Of a stretch of 64,000 bases of DNA, positions 1 to 8,694 are shown piece after piece (the first letter of the stretch is position 1; every line of letters begins with the position of its first letter). The position numbers and the translations under genes were made by a program. Source of the DNA: CAYTLW01 sp964438735 (GTDB taxonomy: Bacteria > Myxococcota_A > UBA9042); assembly GCA_964438735.1 (NCBI GenBank), contig CAYTLW010000023.1, positions 16,566-80,565 on the forward strand. The letters are read 5' to 3'. The notes under the pieces were generated by a model. The model had not been told where the DNA came from, did no database searches, and saw nothing but the letters and a program-made list of their open reading frames with translations.

Positions 1-3000
1 GGCAGAAGTCGTGGCCCGGCAAGGGCGTCGGCGGCCTGTCCTCGGTGGCGGCGACCGACCAGGGCGGCCTGGTCATGGCCGGCACCAGCGGCGTCAAGGT
101 CAGCGACCGACCCTGGCTGCTCGCGGTCGACGGCAAGGGCGAGCTGACCTGGCAGCAGCACCTGGACAAGCTGATCAACGGCGGCGCGCTGTCGATCGCC
201 GTGCACAACGATGGCAGCCTGGCCCTGGCCGGCCACATACCGAGCGCCAGCTGGCTCGCCCGGACCACCGCCACCGGTGGCCTGCTCTGGCACCAGACCT
301 GGATGGGCGGCGTCGGCGACCGCGCAGCGACAGTGCTGCCACTGGCCAACGGTGGTCTGCTGGTCGCCGGCCAACGGACGACCTCCGGCAAGATCCACGG
401 CGTACTCCAGCGGACCGACGCCTGGGGCCACGACGACTGCGCAGAGGTGGGCAAGTGCCTCGATCCCGCCCTGAAGAAGTGCGACGACAACAAGCCGTGC
501 ACCGGCGACCTCTGCCACGGCAAGACCGGCTGCAGCCACAAGCCCCTGGGCGGCGGATTGCCTTACGGCGGCGGCAAGCTCTGCTACGCCGGCTCATGCG
601 AGCTGCCCAAGTGCGCCTCGGCCAAGGACTGCAGTGACGGTGACGTCTGCACCGACGACGTCTGCGTGGTTGCCACAGGGACCTGCAAGAACCCGCAGAA
701 CACGGCTGACTGTGACGATGGCAACGCGTGCACGCTGGGCGAGGCCTGCGCCAACGGCATCTGCGCCGGCGGCAAGGGGCGGCTCTTCAGCGGCCCGCTG
801 AAGGCGGATAAGACGCGCTCGGTGCTGGGCGGCTGGGCGGCGGCCGACGGCAGCCTGCGCTGGTTCGGTCACACGGTGGACAAGGTCAAGGGCAACCGCG
901 GCCTGGTGGCCAGCACCGACTTCTCCGGCCAGCCGACAGGCGAACAGCTCTACGGCGACGGCGGCGATCACTCCCTGCGATCGGCCCTGCCGCTGACCGA
1001 TGGCGGCGCCATCTACTGCGGCATCGCGCCCGACCAGCAGGACAAGAAGTTCAGCGGCGTCTGGCGAATGCGGGTCGACGCCGCGGGTAAGGTCGTCTGG
1101 CAACATACCTTCAGCGACGGCAAGAGCACCTGGTGCAACCGCGTCCGGCGATTGAGCGATGGCGATCTGCTCTTCTTCGGCGGCCGCCAGAACAACCCCG
1201 CCAAGGGCGACTCAACGGACATGTTCGCCGTGGGCACCGACGCCAACGGCAAGTCGAAGTTCGCCGTTCACATGGACTCGGCGGGCAGCTACGACTACAG
1301 CCGCGACGCCGCCGCAGCCAGCGACGGCGGCTTCATCACCTGCGCACAGTCCTTCTTTGGCAGCAGCGGCCGATACGACGGCTTCATGACCCGTCATGAC
1401 GACGCCGGCAACAAGGTCTGGGAGCAGCGCTACGGCTCGGGCACCGGCAACGGTCTGGACGATATGTGCGGCGCTGTGGTGGCGATGCCGGGCGGCTTCC
1501 TGGTGGCCGGTCGCAAGGGTTCACCGGCGGGCAAGCACTACGGCAAGACGTGGCTGTGGGCCATCAAGGACGCCAACAAGGGGCCGGTGCTCTGGGAGAA
1601 GCTGTCCAAGACCGACAACAAGGACGCATTCCTGGCCCTGACCGCGGTGCCCGGCGGCGGCTGGCTGGCCAGCGGTATGCGCGCCAAGGATCTCAACAGC
1701 CCCTACCAGGGATGGCTGTGGCGCCTGGACGGCAAAGGCGCCCCCCTCTGGAGTCAGCTCTATTCCGGCGGCAGCCACGGCCAGTTCGGCCCGCTCTCCA
1801 TGCTGCCGGACGGCGGCCTGGTGACGACCATGGAGGTGGGCTCGGAGAATAAGTGGTCGCATATCATGGTGCGCGCCGACAGGTGGGGCCATCCCTCGTG
1901 TAAGAGCGCTGGCGTCTGCGCTACCCCAAAGCCGTCCAATTGCGACGACGGCAAACCCTGCAACTACGACCTCTGCGACGCCAAGACCGGCTGTACGAGC
2001 ACCGGCACTCAGCCCGACGGCGCAAGCTGCGATGACGGCCAGCCCTGCACCATCGCCACGACCTGCAAGAGCGGCGGCTGCCAGGGCGGCTCACCGGCGT
2101 CGGGGGTGTTCGCCGGCCCGGATGGCTATGTCATGGAGTTGCTCGACGCCCATCCTCTGTCTGATGGCGACATCGCGTGGACCGGCAATCGATACTTCGA
2201 CTTCAACAGCAAGACCGACGGCTGGCTGATGCGCAGCGATGGCTCGGGCAAAGAGAAGTTCACCAAGGGCTACAACTACGGCGTCAACAACTACTTCAAC
2301 CGCTCGATTTTGTTGCCTGGCAACCGCATCGCCATCGCCGGCAGCAGCGAACAGGGCAACGTGCTCACCACCGGCAAATACCGGCTATGGATGGGCCTGT
2401 ACGCCGCGGACGGGACCGTCATCTGGCAGGGCACCAAGCATCCCAACGAAGGCAGCAACTCCCTGCGTGGACTCGCAGTTCGACCAGATGGCATGTTGAT
2501 TGCTGTGGGCGGCATCAACAGCAATGGCAAGAGCACGGCGCCGATGGTCGCCGTGGATCTCAACGGCAACGTCAAGTGGTCGGTGGAACACGACGGGACC
2601 AAGTACGATCTGGCTTCCGACGTCGCGATCGGCAACGACGGCCAGATGTACGTGGTCGGCCAATCCGCCAGCGCTGGCAACGGCGGCAACGATGGCTGGC
2701 TCTTCGCCACCGACGCGACCGGAAAAATGCTCTGGCAGAAGCACCACGGCGGCGTATTGAGCGACACATTCAAGCGTGTCGTAGCCACCCCCACCGGAGC
2801 CATCGCCTGGGGCACGCGCCCCACAAATAAGGGTGTTGATCTCTGGCTGTTGGCCAGCGATGCCAAGGGCGCCGTGCAGTGGCAACAATTCCTGCCGGGC
2901 GGCGTATCCGGCAACGCCAGCGGACTGCGACGCCTGAGCACCGGTGAACTTCTTGGCAGCGCCACGTCGCGACCCGCTTCGGGCAAACCTCAACTGGGGC

Positions 3001-3335
3001 TGTTGTTGCGCATGGATGCCAAAGGCGCGTTGTTGGGGCTGCACCAGCACAGCCTGAAGAATCCGGCCGATGGCAAGCCCCTGGACATGTTTCTGCACAA
3101 CGTCGTGCCACTGGGCGACGGCAGACTGGCGCTGCCCGGCGGCGCGTACGTGCCCGGCAAGCAACGCGGCTGGCGGGCCGTGACCGACCGATGGGGCAAC
3201 GCCACCTGCCACGCAGGGTGTGCCGGCTCCAGTTGGTCCGTATGCGATGACGGCAAGAAGTGCACGTTGGATTCCTGCGACGCCAGCACAGGCAAATGCG
3301 CCCACCAACCCTCCCCGGCGGCAGGCTGCCCATAG
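1..3335 (+). CDS. Secreted cysteine-rich propeller-like repeat protein (5' end outside window)
   Basis: The reading frame is open from the first bases of the window, so the true start lies upstream; only about 1,110 residues are seen. Blocks of about 45-60 residues recur, with themes such as DGGLLVAG, W-x-R-x-D-x-G and LW-Q, which is the look of delta-60/PQQ-like beta-propeller blades. Between propeller blocks are cysteine modules of the form CDDGxxCTxDxC (about residues 155-245, 630-690 and at the C-terminus), common in Myxococcota surface proteins. The protein ends in one such module with no membrane anchor. It is probably extracellular or surface-bound, perhaps a binding or structural protein. 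No catalytic motif is recognised. The intergenic gap to the next gene is 92 bases. Confidence 0.85.
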   Translation, partial: QKSWPGKGVGGLSSVAATDQGGLVMAGTSGVKVSDRPWLLAVDGKGELTWQQHLDKLINGGALSIAVHNDGSLALAGHIPSASWLARTTATGGLLWHQTWMGGVGDRAATVLPLANGGLLVAGQRTTSGKIHGVLQRTDAWGHDDCAEVGKCLDPALKKCDDNKPCTGDLCHGKTGCSHKPLGGGLPYGGGKLCYAGSCELPKCASAKDCSDGDVCTDDVCVVATGTCKNPQNTADCDDGNACTLGEACANGICAGGKGRLFSGPLKADKTRSVLGGWAAADGSLRWFGHTVDKVKGNRGLVASTDFSGQPTGEQLYGDGGDHSLRSALPLTDGGAIYCGIAPDQQDKKFSGVWRMRVDAAGKVVWQHTFSDGKSTWCNRVRRLSDGDLLFFGGRQNNPAKGDSTDMFAVGTDANGKSKFAVHMDSAGSYDYSRDAAAASDGGFITCAQSFFGSSGRYDGFMTRHDDAGNKVWEQRYGSGTGNGLDDMCGAVVAMPGGFLVAGRKGSPAGKHYGKTWLWAIKDANKGPVLWEKLSKTDNKDAFLALTAVPGGGWLASGMRAKDLNSPYQGWLWRLDGKGAPLWSQLYSGGSHGQFGPLSMLPDGGLVTTMEVGSENKWSHIMVRADRWGHPSCKSAGVCATPKPSNCDDGKPCNYDLCDAKTGCTSTGTQPDGASCDDGQPCTIATTCKSGGCQGGSPASGVFAGPDGYVMELLDAHPLSDGDIAWTGNRYFDFNSKTDGWLMRSDGSGKEKFTKGYNYGVNNYFNRSILLPGNRIAIAGSSEQGNVLTTGKYRLWMGLYAADGTVIWQGTKHPNEGSNSLRGLAVRPDGMLIAVGGINSNGKSTAPMVAVDLNGNVKWSVEHDGTKYDLASDVAIGNDGQMYVVGQSASAGNGGNDGWLFATDATGKMLWQKHHGGVLSDTFKRVVATPTGAIAWGTRPTNKGVDLWLLASDAKGAVQWQQFLPGGVSGNASGLRRLSTGELLGSATSRPASGKPQLGLLLRMDAKGALLGLHQHSLKNPADGKPLDMFLHNVVPLGDGRLALPGGAYVPGKQRGWRAVTDRWGNATCHAGCAGSSWSVCDDGKKCTLDSCDASTGKCAHQPSPAAGCP

Positions 3336-3364
3336 GGTTTGGAATACGCATCCCGACAAGTTGG

Positions 3365-3393
3365 TTGATTTGCGCGCCAAAGCGGAATAAACA
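3365..3393 (+). promoter_or_regulatory. Possible sigma-70-like promoter for the DsbA-like lipoprotein
   Basis: TTGATT at 3365-3370 is followed 15-17 bases later by the AT-rich AATAAACA, in an otherwise very GC-rich 92-base gap before the gene at 3428. The match to consensus is partial, so this is only a candidate. Confidence 0.3.
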
Positions 3394-3427
3394 GGCGCCC
3401 CGGAACTGACGACCAAGGAGCTTCGCC

Positions 3428-4477
3428 ATGACTTTCAATGCCAACGCCAGCATGACCCTCATGTGGCGCACCACCTTCGTACTCATCGCCACCGTGGCGC
3501 TGCTCGCCTCCTGCGACAAGACCGACGGCAAGGCCGCCGACCCCGCCGCCGCCAAGGCGCCTGCTGCCGCCGCTGCTGCCGCGGTCGACACGGCCGGCGC
3601 CACCAAGGCCGACTGCGACGCCTACGCCAAGTCCCTCTGTGGCATGGCCGGCGAGAAGTCGGGTACCTGCACAAACATCAAGGATGTGCTGGCGCTCCTG
3701 CCGCCGGCCGCCTGCAAGACCGGCCTGGCCAACATCGAGCACAGCCGCCCCCTGATCGCCGCCAAGGGCAAGGTCTGCGACGAGCTGGTCAAGAAGCTCT
3801 GTGGTGACCTGGGCACCGAGACCGAGACCTGCAAGATGGTCACCGAGAAGACCAAGCAGTTCCCGCCCGATCGCTGCGAGCAGATGATGAAGGACTACGG
3901 CAAGGTCCTCGCTCAGCTCAAGCAGATGGAAGCGGCCAACAAGCCGCTGACGGCCGACAAGATCGCCGCCATCAGCAAGCCTGGCGCTGGCGAGCATGGT
4001 CCCCAGGACGCCAAGGCCACCCTGGTGGAGTTCTCTGACTTCCAGTGCCCCTACTGCTCGCGTGCGGCCAACGCTTCGAACGAGCTCAAGAAGAAGTACG
4101 GCGACAAGGTGCGCATCATCTTCCGCCAGTTCCCGCTCAGCTTCCACAAGGAGGCCCACCTGGCCGGCCAGGCTTCGCTGGCGGCGAAGGCTGAGGGCAA
4201 GTTCTGGGAGTACCACGACCTGCTCTTCGCCAATCAGAAGGCGCTCAAGCGGCCCGACCTGGAGAAGTACGCCAAGCAGCTCGGCCTGAACATGGCCAAG
4301 TTCAAGAAGGCGCTCGACGACGGCACCTACAAGGCCGCGGTCGACGCCGACCTGGCCGTGGGCAAGTCGGTCGCCGTGCAGGGTACGCCGACCATGTTCC
4401 TCAACGGCAAGCGGGTCAGCAATCCCGGTGACGCCAGCGCCATCGGCAAAGAGATCGACGCCATCCTGGCCAAGTAG
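3428..4477 (+). CDS. DsbA-like thiol oxidoreductase lipoprotein with duplicated Cys module
   Basis: This 349-residue protein starts with a signal peptide ending in a lipobox (LLASC, Cys29), so it is probably membrane-anchored facing the periplasm. Residues 195-349 form a thioredoxin-like DsbA/Thioredoxin_4 domain with the redox motif CPYC at 207-210 and the cis-proline loop GTP (Pro321). It is expected to catalyse disulfide exchange, which fits the many Cys-rich secreted proteins encoded here. Between anchor and domain are two tandem copies of a four-cysteine module (Cys63, 71, 81, 96 and Cys117, 125, 135, 150) with identical spacing. The ATG is preceded by AAGGAG. The role of the Cys modules is unknown. 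Confidence 0.88.
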   Translation: MTFNANASMTLMWRTTFVLIATVALLASCDKTDGKAADPAAAKAPAAAAAAAVDTAGATKADCDAYAKSLCGMAGEKSGTCTNIKDVLALLPPAACKTGLANIEHSRPLIAAKGKVCDELVKKLCGDLGTETETCKMVTEKTKQFPPDRCEQMMKDYGKVLAQLKQMEAANKPLTADKIAAISKPGAGEHGPQDAKATLVEFSDFQCPYCSRAANASNELKKKYGDKVRIIFRQFPLSFHKEAHLAGQASLAAKAEGKFWEYHDLLFANQKALKRPDLEKYAKQLGLNMAKFKKALDDGTYKAAVDADLAVGKSVAVQGTPTMFLNGKRVSNPGDASAIGKEIDAILAK

Positions 4478-4498
4478 CCGTCGCGTCGTCGGGGCTAC
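4474..4498. terminator. Hairpin between convergent genes, possible bidirectional terminator
   Basis: GTAGCC (4474-4479) and GGCTAC (4493-4498) form an inverted repeat that includes the TAG stop codons of both converging genes (plus-strand stop 4475-4477, minus-strand stop 4495-4497). The loop is 13 bases. There is no T-run, so efficiency as an intrinsic terminator is uncertain. Confidence 0.4.
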
Positions 4499-5427
4499 AG
4501 AATCATTCCCTTGTGGTCGTAGCCAGCCGCCTCCTCGGCGGTGATGGCAGCGATCCCCTCTGTGCCATGCAGGCGCGCGATTTCGCTGCGCACACCACGG
4601 CAGGGACCCTTCAGCGCGCACTCCTGGCAGGCGGCGATCCAGGCCGCCTCTTCCATGGGCGAGTCCTGCAGCATGAAGCCACGATCGCCGGGGTTGGCGA
4701 CGAACATGGCGGTACCGATCACGTCGAAGTGCATGGGCCAATGCTCGGCCGGCACCAGGCAATGGGGCGTATGCAGCGAGCAGAGGGTCGCGTTTCGAGC
4801 CAGGGCCTCGTCGCGCGCCCTGGCCACATAGGGCATCGCATCGACCAGCGGCGGCACCAGCTCGGCGAGCTCCGCCGCGTCGCTGTCGGCCAGTGAGAAC
4901 AGCCAGATGTTGAAGTGCACCAGCCCGCGATCGGCGTACGAAGCGACGATCTCCGGCAGCTCGCGGTAGTTGCGCGACGTCATGAGCACGTCGCCCTCCA
5001 GGCGAATTGGCTGCCTGGCGAGCAGGCCGACGGCCTTGTGCAACAGGGCGTGGGAGCCGGCCAGGCCGTTGAGCTCGTCGTGCAGCTCGGCGTCCAGGCT
5101 CTTGAGCAGCAATCCGACCTCATTCATCCCCGCGGCGACCGCCTTGTCGACCATCTGCGGATAGGACATCAGCAGGCCGTTGGTCTGCACCTTGAGTCGT
5201 CGATAGCCCAGGCGATGGGCCACGCGAAGGGTCTTGAGGAAGTCCCGCCGAAGGGTCGGCTCACCACCGCCCAGCCACAACGCGGTGGCGCCGCGGCTGC
5301 GGCCGAACTTCAGCCAGCGCAGCAGCTCGACCCAGTCCATCTGCATGGCGGGGTCGGCATCGCAGCTGAAGCAGCCCGGGCAGCGGCAGTTGCAGGCGAA
5401 TCCGGGCGCGATCTCGATCCAGCGCAT
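4495..5427 (-). CDS. Radical SAM protein paired with DUF483
   Basis: The 310-residue protein opens with the radical SAM cluster motif C-x3-C-x2-C (Cys12, 16, 19) inside a Cys-rich stretch (also Cys14 and Cys22). The SAM-binding GGGEPT follows at about 53-58. A few C-terminal cysteines (CQECALKGPC) could bind an auxiliary cluster as in SPASM-type enzymes. The ATG at 5427 is chosen because GGGAGG lies just upstream and the cluster motif begins 12 residues in; an in-frame start further upstream would run into the preceding gene. That gene, a DUF483 protein, stops 22 bases upstream, so the two are almost certainly co-transcribed. The substrate is unknown. Peptide modification and cofactor synthesis are both possible. 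Confidence 0.82.
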   Translation of the reverse strand: MRWIEIAPGFACNCRCPGCFSCDADPAMQMDWVELLRWLKFGRSRGATALWLGGGEPTLRRDFLKTLRVAHRLGYRRLKVQTNGLLMSYPQMVDKAVAAGMNEVGLLLKSLDAELHDELNGLAGSHALLHKAVGLLARQPIRLEGDVLMTSRNYRELPEIVASYADRGLVHFNIWLFSLADSDAAELAELVPPLVDAMPYVARARDEALARNATLCSLHTPHCLVPAEHWPMHFDVIGTAMFVANPGDRGFMLQDSPMEEAAWIAACQECALKGPCRGVRSEIARLHGTEGIAAITAEEAAGYDHKGMIL

Positions 5428-5449
5428 GGGCCTCCCGGGGCCAGGGGCC

Positions 5450-6565
5450 TCAGCCCGGGTCCGCCACTGGCTGTTCGGAGGACTGCGACAGCAGGTCAGC
5501 CCAGTCATTGCCCCAGGGCTGCAGCGCCGTCAGCACCGGCGGCACGCCCCCGGACAGCCGCCATGAACGCAGCACGGTGTCGCCAGACGCCACGACCAGC
5601 GCGCCGTCTACCACCTCCAGGGCATCGCCACGGTCCAGCCAGGGCAGCAGGTGGCTGGCGAAGAGGCGCTGGATGTCGGCCACTTCGGCATCGGGGAAGA
5701 CGTTGACGGTCGCCCGCTGATAGCGCAGCCGATCGCCATCGAAGCGACCCTCGAAGTGCACGAAGAAGGGCAGCCGCCAGAACAGACACGGTCGCTCCAG
5801 CTGGCGCCGCACCTCGCCGAGGTGTTGCGGTCGAACGCGCGCCAGGGCCGTGGCCGTGCGCGTGGCATAGGCGATGGCGGCTTCGCAGTGCATGTCACAG
5901 GGGTAGAAACCCAGCAGCTCGTGGTTGCTCAGCGGGTTGAGCGCCGGGTGGCCGGGGTTGTCCACCGACGCCGTGGCCGCCAGCCGGCGACAGGCTTCGT
6001 CATTGATGTCGTCCTGGTCGTCCCGACAGCGCTCGAAGTCGGCCGCAAAGGCGTCAATACAACACTGCGGGAAGCCGAGCAGCGCGCCGGTGTCGTGGAT
6101 GTTGGCCGGGTCGCGCTCTTCGATCTCCAGCAGGCGACGCGCGCTGTCGTCGCGCGAGGCGTAGATGCAGACCAACGCCTTGGCCATGCGATCGCTGGCG
6201 CCGCGCTCCAGGGGCTGGCTGCGCAGGGCGAGGTAGTCCTTCTGGTACTGCGGGCCGACCACCAGGTTGTAGTGACCGCCATATCGGCGGGTGAAGCGCA
6301 TGGCCTGCTCGATCGGGATGTCCTCGAACTTGACCACCGGCTTGAGGTTGGCCGCCAACATGGCCAACTCGGCCGCCTTGAAGCCACGAAAGCTCAGGTC
6401 GCTGGCCATGGAAGCGTCGAGCAGATCGGCGTCAGCGAAGCCCTGGGCGGGGTCCAGATCCAGACCGGTCACGGCCGCCAGCAACGCATTGGCATCGCCA
6501 TGACGGCCATCGGCCACCGCCTGGCGCAACTCTCCATAGATCCGGCTGAGCTCGTATTTCTGCAT
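5450..6565 (-). CDS. DUF483-family protein
   Basis: This 371-residue soluble protein carries the DUF483 hallmark LGFPQCC (residues 163-169; Cys168-Cys169) and a second conserved-looking Cys pair in PCDMHCEAA (Cys223, Cys227). DUF483 was first described in archaea and has no established biochemical role; the paired cysteines suggest metal, Fe-S or thiol chemistry. No signal peptide is visible. The gene is immediately upstream of a radical SAM gene (22-base gap), which suggests the two act in one pathway. Family assignment rests on the LGxPxCC motif and general layout. Confidence 0.68.
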   Translation of the reverse strand: MQKYELSRIYGELRQAVADGRHGDANALLAAVTGLDLDPAQGFADADLLDASMASDLSFRGFKAAELAMLAANLKPVVKFEDIPIEQAMRFTRRYGGHYNLVVGPQYQKDYLALRSQPLERGASDRMAKALVCIYASRDDSARRLLEIEERDPANIHDTGALLGFPQCCIDAFAADFERCRDDQDDINDEACRRLAATASVDNPGHPALNPLSNHELLGFYPCDMHCEAAIAYATRTATALARVRPQHLGEVRRQLERPCLFWRLPFFVHFEGRFDGDRLRYQRATVNVFPDAEVADIQRLFASHLLPWLDRGDALEVVDGALVVASGDTVLRSWRLSGGVPPVLTALQPWGNDWADLLSQSSEQPVADPG

Positions 6566-6679
6566 CGTCGACGGCGCCCGGCTCCGGGTCAGGGGACCGT
6601 TGGCGGCAGCGCCGCACCGCTACCTGGGGGTAAGCATCGCAGATTATGGGGCAGCGGGCCAGATGTGGCGGCCCGCCCC

Positions 6680-6707
6680 TTGACAAGGAACCAGCCGCAG
6701 TTATATT
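6680..6707 (+). promoter_or_regulatory. Sigma-70-type promoter of the ars operon
   Basis: TTGACA (6680-6685) is a perfect -35 element. TATATT (6702-6707) follows after 16 bases as a near-consensus -10. It lies 26 bases before the ArsR start and overlaps the left arm of the operator palindrome, so a bound repressor would block it. Confidence 0.8.
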
Positions 6708-6731
6708 TGCATGTAGACGCAAGGATGCAAA
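6706..6731 (+). promoter_or_regulatory. ArsR operator: inverted repeat TTTGCAT-N12-ATGCAAA
   Basis: Perfect 7-bp inverted repeat arms, TTTGCAT (6706-6712) and ATGCAAA (6725-6731), are separated by 12 bases, the geometry usual for ArsR/SmtB dimers. The left arm overlaps the -10 box and the right arm ends two bases before the arsR start codon, implying autoregulation relieved by arsenite. Confidence 0.75.
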
Positions 6732-6732
6732 C

Positions 6733-7140
6733 ATGAACAATCCAGAAGCCACATCCAAGACCGAAACAGCGCCCACCTGCTGCGATATCACCGACTGGCA
6801 GGGCTCCGCGTCGCGCTTCTTCAAGGCGCTGGCCGAGCCCAACCGGGTGTCCATCCTCAGTCGCCTGGCCGCAGCCTGCGGTCCGCAGACCGTGGGCGAC
6901 GTGGCCGACTGCTGCACCATCGACATGTCGGTGGTCTCTCGTCACCTGGCGACCCTGCGCGAGGCCGGCATCGTGGTCGCCGAAAAGCGCGGTCGCAAGG
7001 TCCATTACTCGGTGCGCTACGAAGAGGTCGTGCGCACCCTTCGCGTGCTCGCCGACGCCATTGAGGACTGCTGTGTGTCCCCGGCGTCGACGTGCTGCCC
7101 CCCCTCCGCGGACGCGGAGACCATCAAGGAGACATCATGA
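6733..7140 (+). CDS. arsR: ArsR-family metalloid-responsive repressor
   Basis: A 135-residue winged-helix protein of the ArsR/SmtB family. FKALAEPNRVSILSRL (about 30-45) and DMSVVSRHLATLREAGIV (about 64-81) are the typical dimerisation and recognition-helix sequences. It has four vicinal Cys pairs: Cys16-17 at the N-terminus, Cys60-61 just before the recognition helix, and Cys113-114 and Cys121-122 at the C-terminus. These are likely As(III) ligands, and their placement differs from the classic ELCVCDL site. The ATG at 6733 follows AAGG and an operator palindrome. The stop codon overlaps the arsM start (ATGA), so the two are translationally coupled. It most likely represses its own operon until trivalent arsenic binds. 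Confidence 0.92.
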   Translation: MNNPEATSKTETAPTCCDITDWQGSASRFFKALAEPNRVSILSRLAAACGPQTVGDVADCCTIDMSVVSRHLATLREAGIVVAEKRGRKVHYSVRYEEVVRTLRVLADAIEDCCVSPASTCCPPSADAETIKETS

Positions 7141-8036
7141 GTCCCACCACTCCCACCAGCGCGCCCCAGGCGCCCACCGCCGAAGATCTACGCGACGACG
7201 TGCGCAAGGCCTATACCCGCGCCGTCAGCGAGCCCGAGGCCGGCTGCTGCACCCCGACCTGCTGCGGCCCAACCTCTGAGGTCGAACCCACCGCCCAGAA
7301 GGGCGTGGCCGCCAAGATCGCGGGCTACGGAGACAGCGAGCTCAACGAGCTGCCGGCCGACGCCGTCGCCAACTCCTTCGGCTGCGGCAACCCTGTCGCG
7401 TTCGCAGGGGTCGGCTCCGGAGAGGTTGTCGTCGACCTGGGCTCGGGCGCCGGCATCGACATCCTGCTCGCCGGACGCCTGGTCGGCCCCAAGGGCCACG
7501 TCATCGGCGTCGACATGACCGACGAGATGATCGCTCGCGCCCGCCAGAACGTCGCCGACGCACAGATGCCTCACGTCGAGGTTCGCAAGGGCATCATCGA
7601 GGAGTTGCCGGTCGAGGACGACGTGGCCGACCACGTGATCTCGAACTGCGTGATCAACCTGTCGCCGGAAAAGGAGCGCGTCTTCAAGGAGATCACCCGC
7701 GTGCTCAAGCCCGGCGGGCGGATCTCAGTGTCCGACATCGTGGTCGAGGGCCTGCCCGATTGGGCCTTGAATTCGGCCGCCATGCGCAGCAGCTGCGTCG
7801 CCGGCGCCATCTCCGAGGTGGACTACGTCGCGGGACTGAAGGCGGCGGGCCTGGTGGATGTGGAGGTCACGGACCGTCTGGTCTACGACGCCGACACCGT
7901 GGCCGCGTTCGTGCAGTCCGAAGTGGACGTCGCCGCGTTTGGGTTGGACGAAGACACCCTTCGCATGGCCGCCGAACAGCTCGTCGGCAAGGTGTGGAGC
8001 GCCCGCTTCGTGGCCCGTAAGCCGCTGGCCGACTGA
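7137..8036 (+). CDS. arsM: Arsenite S-adenosylmethionine methyltransferase ArsM
   Basis: A 299-residue class I SAM methyltransferase that methylates As(III) to methylated and volatile arsenicals in the cytoplasm. The SAM-binding motif LGSGAGID is at 101-108. The three cysteines needed for arsenite binding and catalysis in ArsM enzymes are present in their usual contexts: Cys83 (FGCGNP), Cys161 (SNCVINL) and Cys210 (SSCVAGAI). An additional N-terminal CCTPTCC (37-43) may capture arsenic. AAGGAG precedes the ATG, which overlaps the ArsR stop. The gene is controlled by the ArsR operator at 6706-6731. No arsenite efflux pump or arsenate reductase gene is seen nearby. Confidence 0.95.
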   Translation: MSPTTPTSAPQAPTAEDLRDDVRKAYTRAVSEPEAGCCTPTCCGPTSEVEPTAQKGVAAKIAGYGDSELNELPADAVANSFGCGNPVAFAGVGSGEVVVDLGSGAGIDILLAGRLVGPKGHVIGVDMTDEMIARARQNVADAQMPHVEVRKGIIEELPVEDDVADHVISNCVINLSPEKERVFKEITRVLKPGGRISVSDIVVEGLPDWALNSAAMRSSCVAGAISEVDYVAGLKAAGLVDVEVTDRLVYDADTVAAFVQSEVDVAAFGLDEDTLRMAAEQLVGKVWSARFVARKPLAD

Positions 8037-8109
8037 AGCGCTCCATCCTGCGCTCCGAGCCCACCGGTCGCTGTCACCAAGGCTTGGCGTTCAGGGTTGT
8101 CCGGCGCCT

Positions 8110-8628
8110 TCAGGGGCGCTTGGCGGGGGTGACGGGCTTGATGACTCTGGCGGCAGCGCGGGCGCGGCGAGCTTCGTCGGCCTGCAGCCAGCGGTCATAG
8201 GCCCGACGCTCCATCAGGTACTTGTAGCGCGACTCCTCGCGCCAGACCTCGGCCAGTCGAAAGAGCACATCGGCCTTCTTCTCGTTCGGCAGAATGCGCG
8301 AGGCGGCCAGCTTCTCCAGCTGCAGGATCATGGCCCGGCGGATGGTCGCCTTGCGCTCCAGCAATCGCAATGTCCGCGCGTTGAGGCCGTCTGGCTGTGC
8401 GCCATGCCAATCGATGGTCCCTTTGCGCAGTCCCGCTGGCTGGCTCGCCGGCGCGGTTTTGGCCGGCGCTCGCATCCACCGCGCATCGATCAACGAAGGC
8501 TTGCGGTCGACCTTCTTTCGCTTGTGCATCCGGCCGCGATCGGCCGGTGAGGCGGCATCGGTCGTGGCGGGCAGGCCCGACAGGATCAGGGCGAGGGCCA
8601 CGAAAGTAGCGGCGGCGGCGTGATGCAT
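8110..8628 (-). CDS. Small secreted protein resembling the N-terminus of myxobacterial TPR proteins
   Basis: A 172-residue protein beginning with a clear signal peptide (HHAAAATFVALALILSG, cleavage after about TDA). The mature part is basic and mostly helical. The segment PNEKKADVLFRLAE followed by a Trp/Tyr-rich stretch resembles the first repeat of tetratricopeptide envelope proteins common in Myxococcota, but no further repeats follow. It may therefore be a short relative or truncated copy. The ATG at 8628 is chosen for the signal peptide and a GGAG upstream. It faces arsM tail to tail and has the same orientation as the TIGR03790 gene behind it. The function is unknown. Confidence 0.6.
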   Translation of the reverse strand: MHHAAAATFVALALILSGLPATTDAASPADRGRMHKRKKVDRKPSLIDARWMRAPAKTAPASQPAGLRKGTIDWHGAQPDGLNARTLRLLERKATIRRAMILQLEKLAASRILPNEKKADVLFRLAEVWREESRYKYLMERRAYDRWLQADEARRARAAARVIKPVTPAKRP

Positions 8629-8694
8629 GGGGCGCTCCGGACAGATCTCGGCGGGGGCCGGTCCAGGCACAGACGCACGAGCTCGTCGGAGGAT

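Noticed and set aside
5651..6736. 361-residue plus-strand open frame opposite the DUF483 gene
   Set aside because: No recognisable domain; the opposite strand carries the LGFPQCC motif and a coherent operon.
8103..8119. GCGCC/GGCGC hairpin at the end of the small TPR-like gene as a terminator
   Set aside because: Only five base pairs in a GC-rich background; expected by chance.
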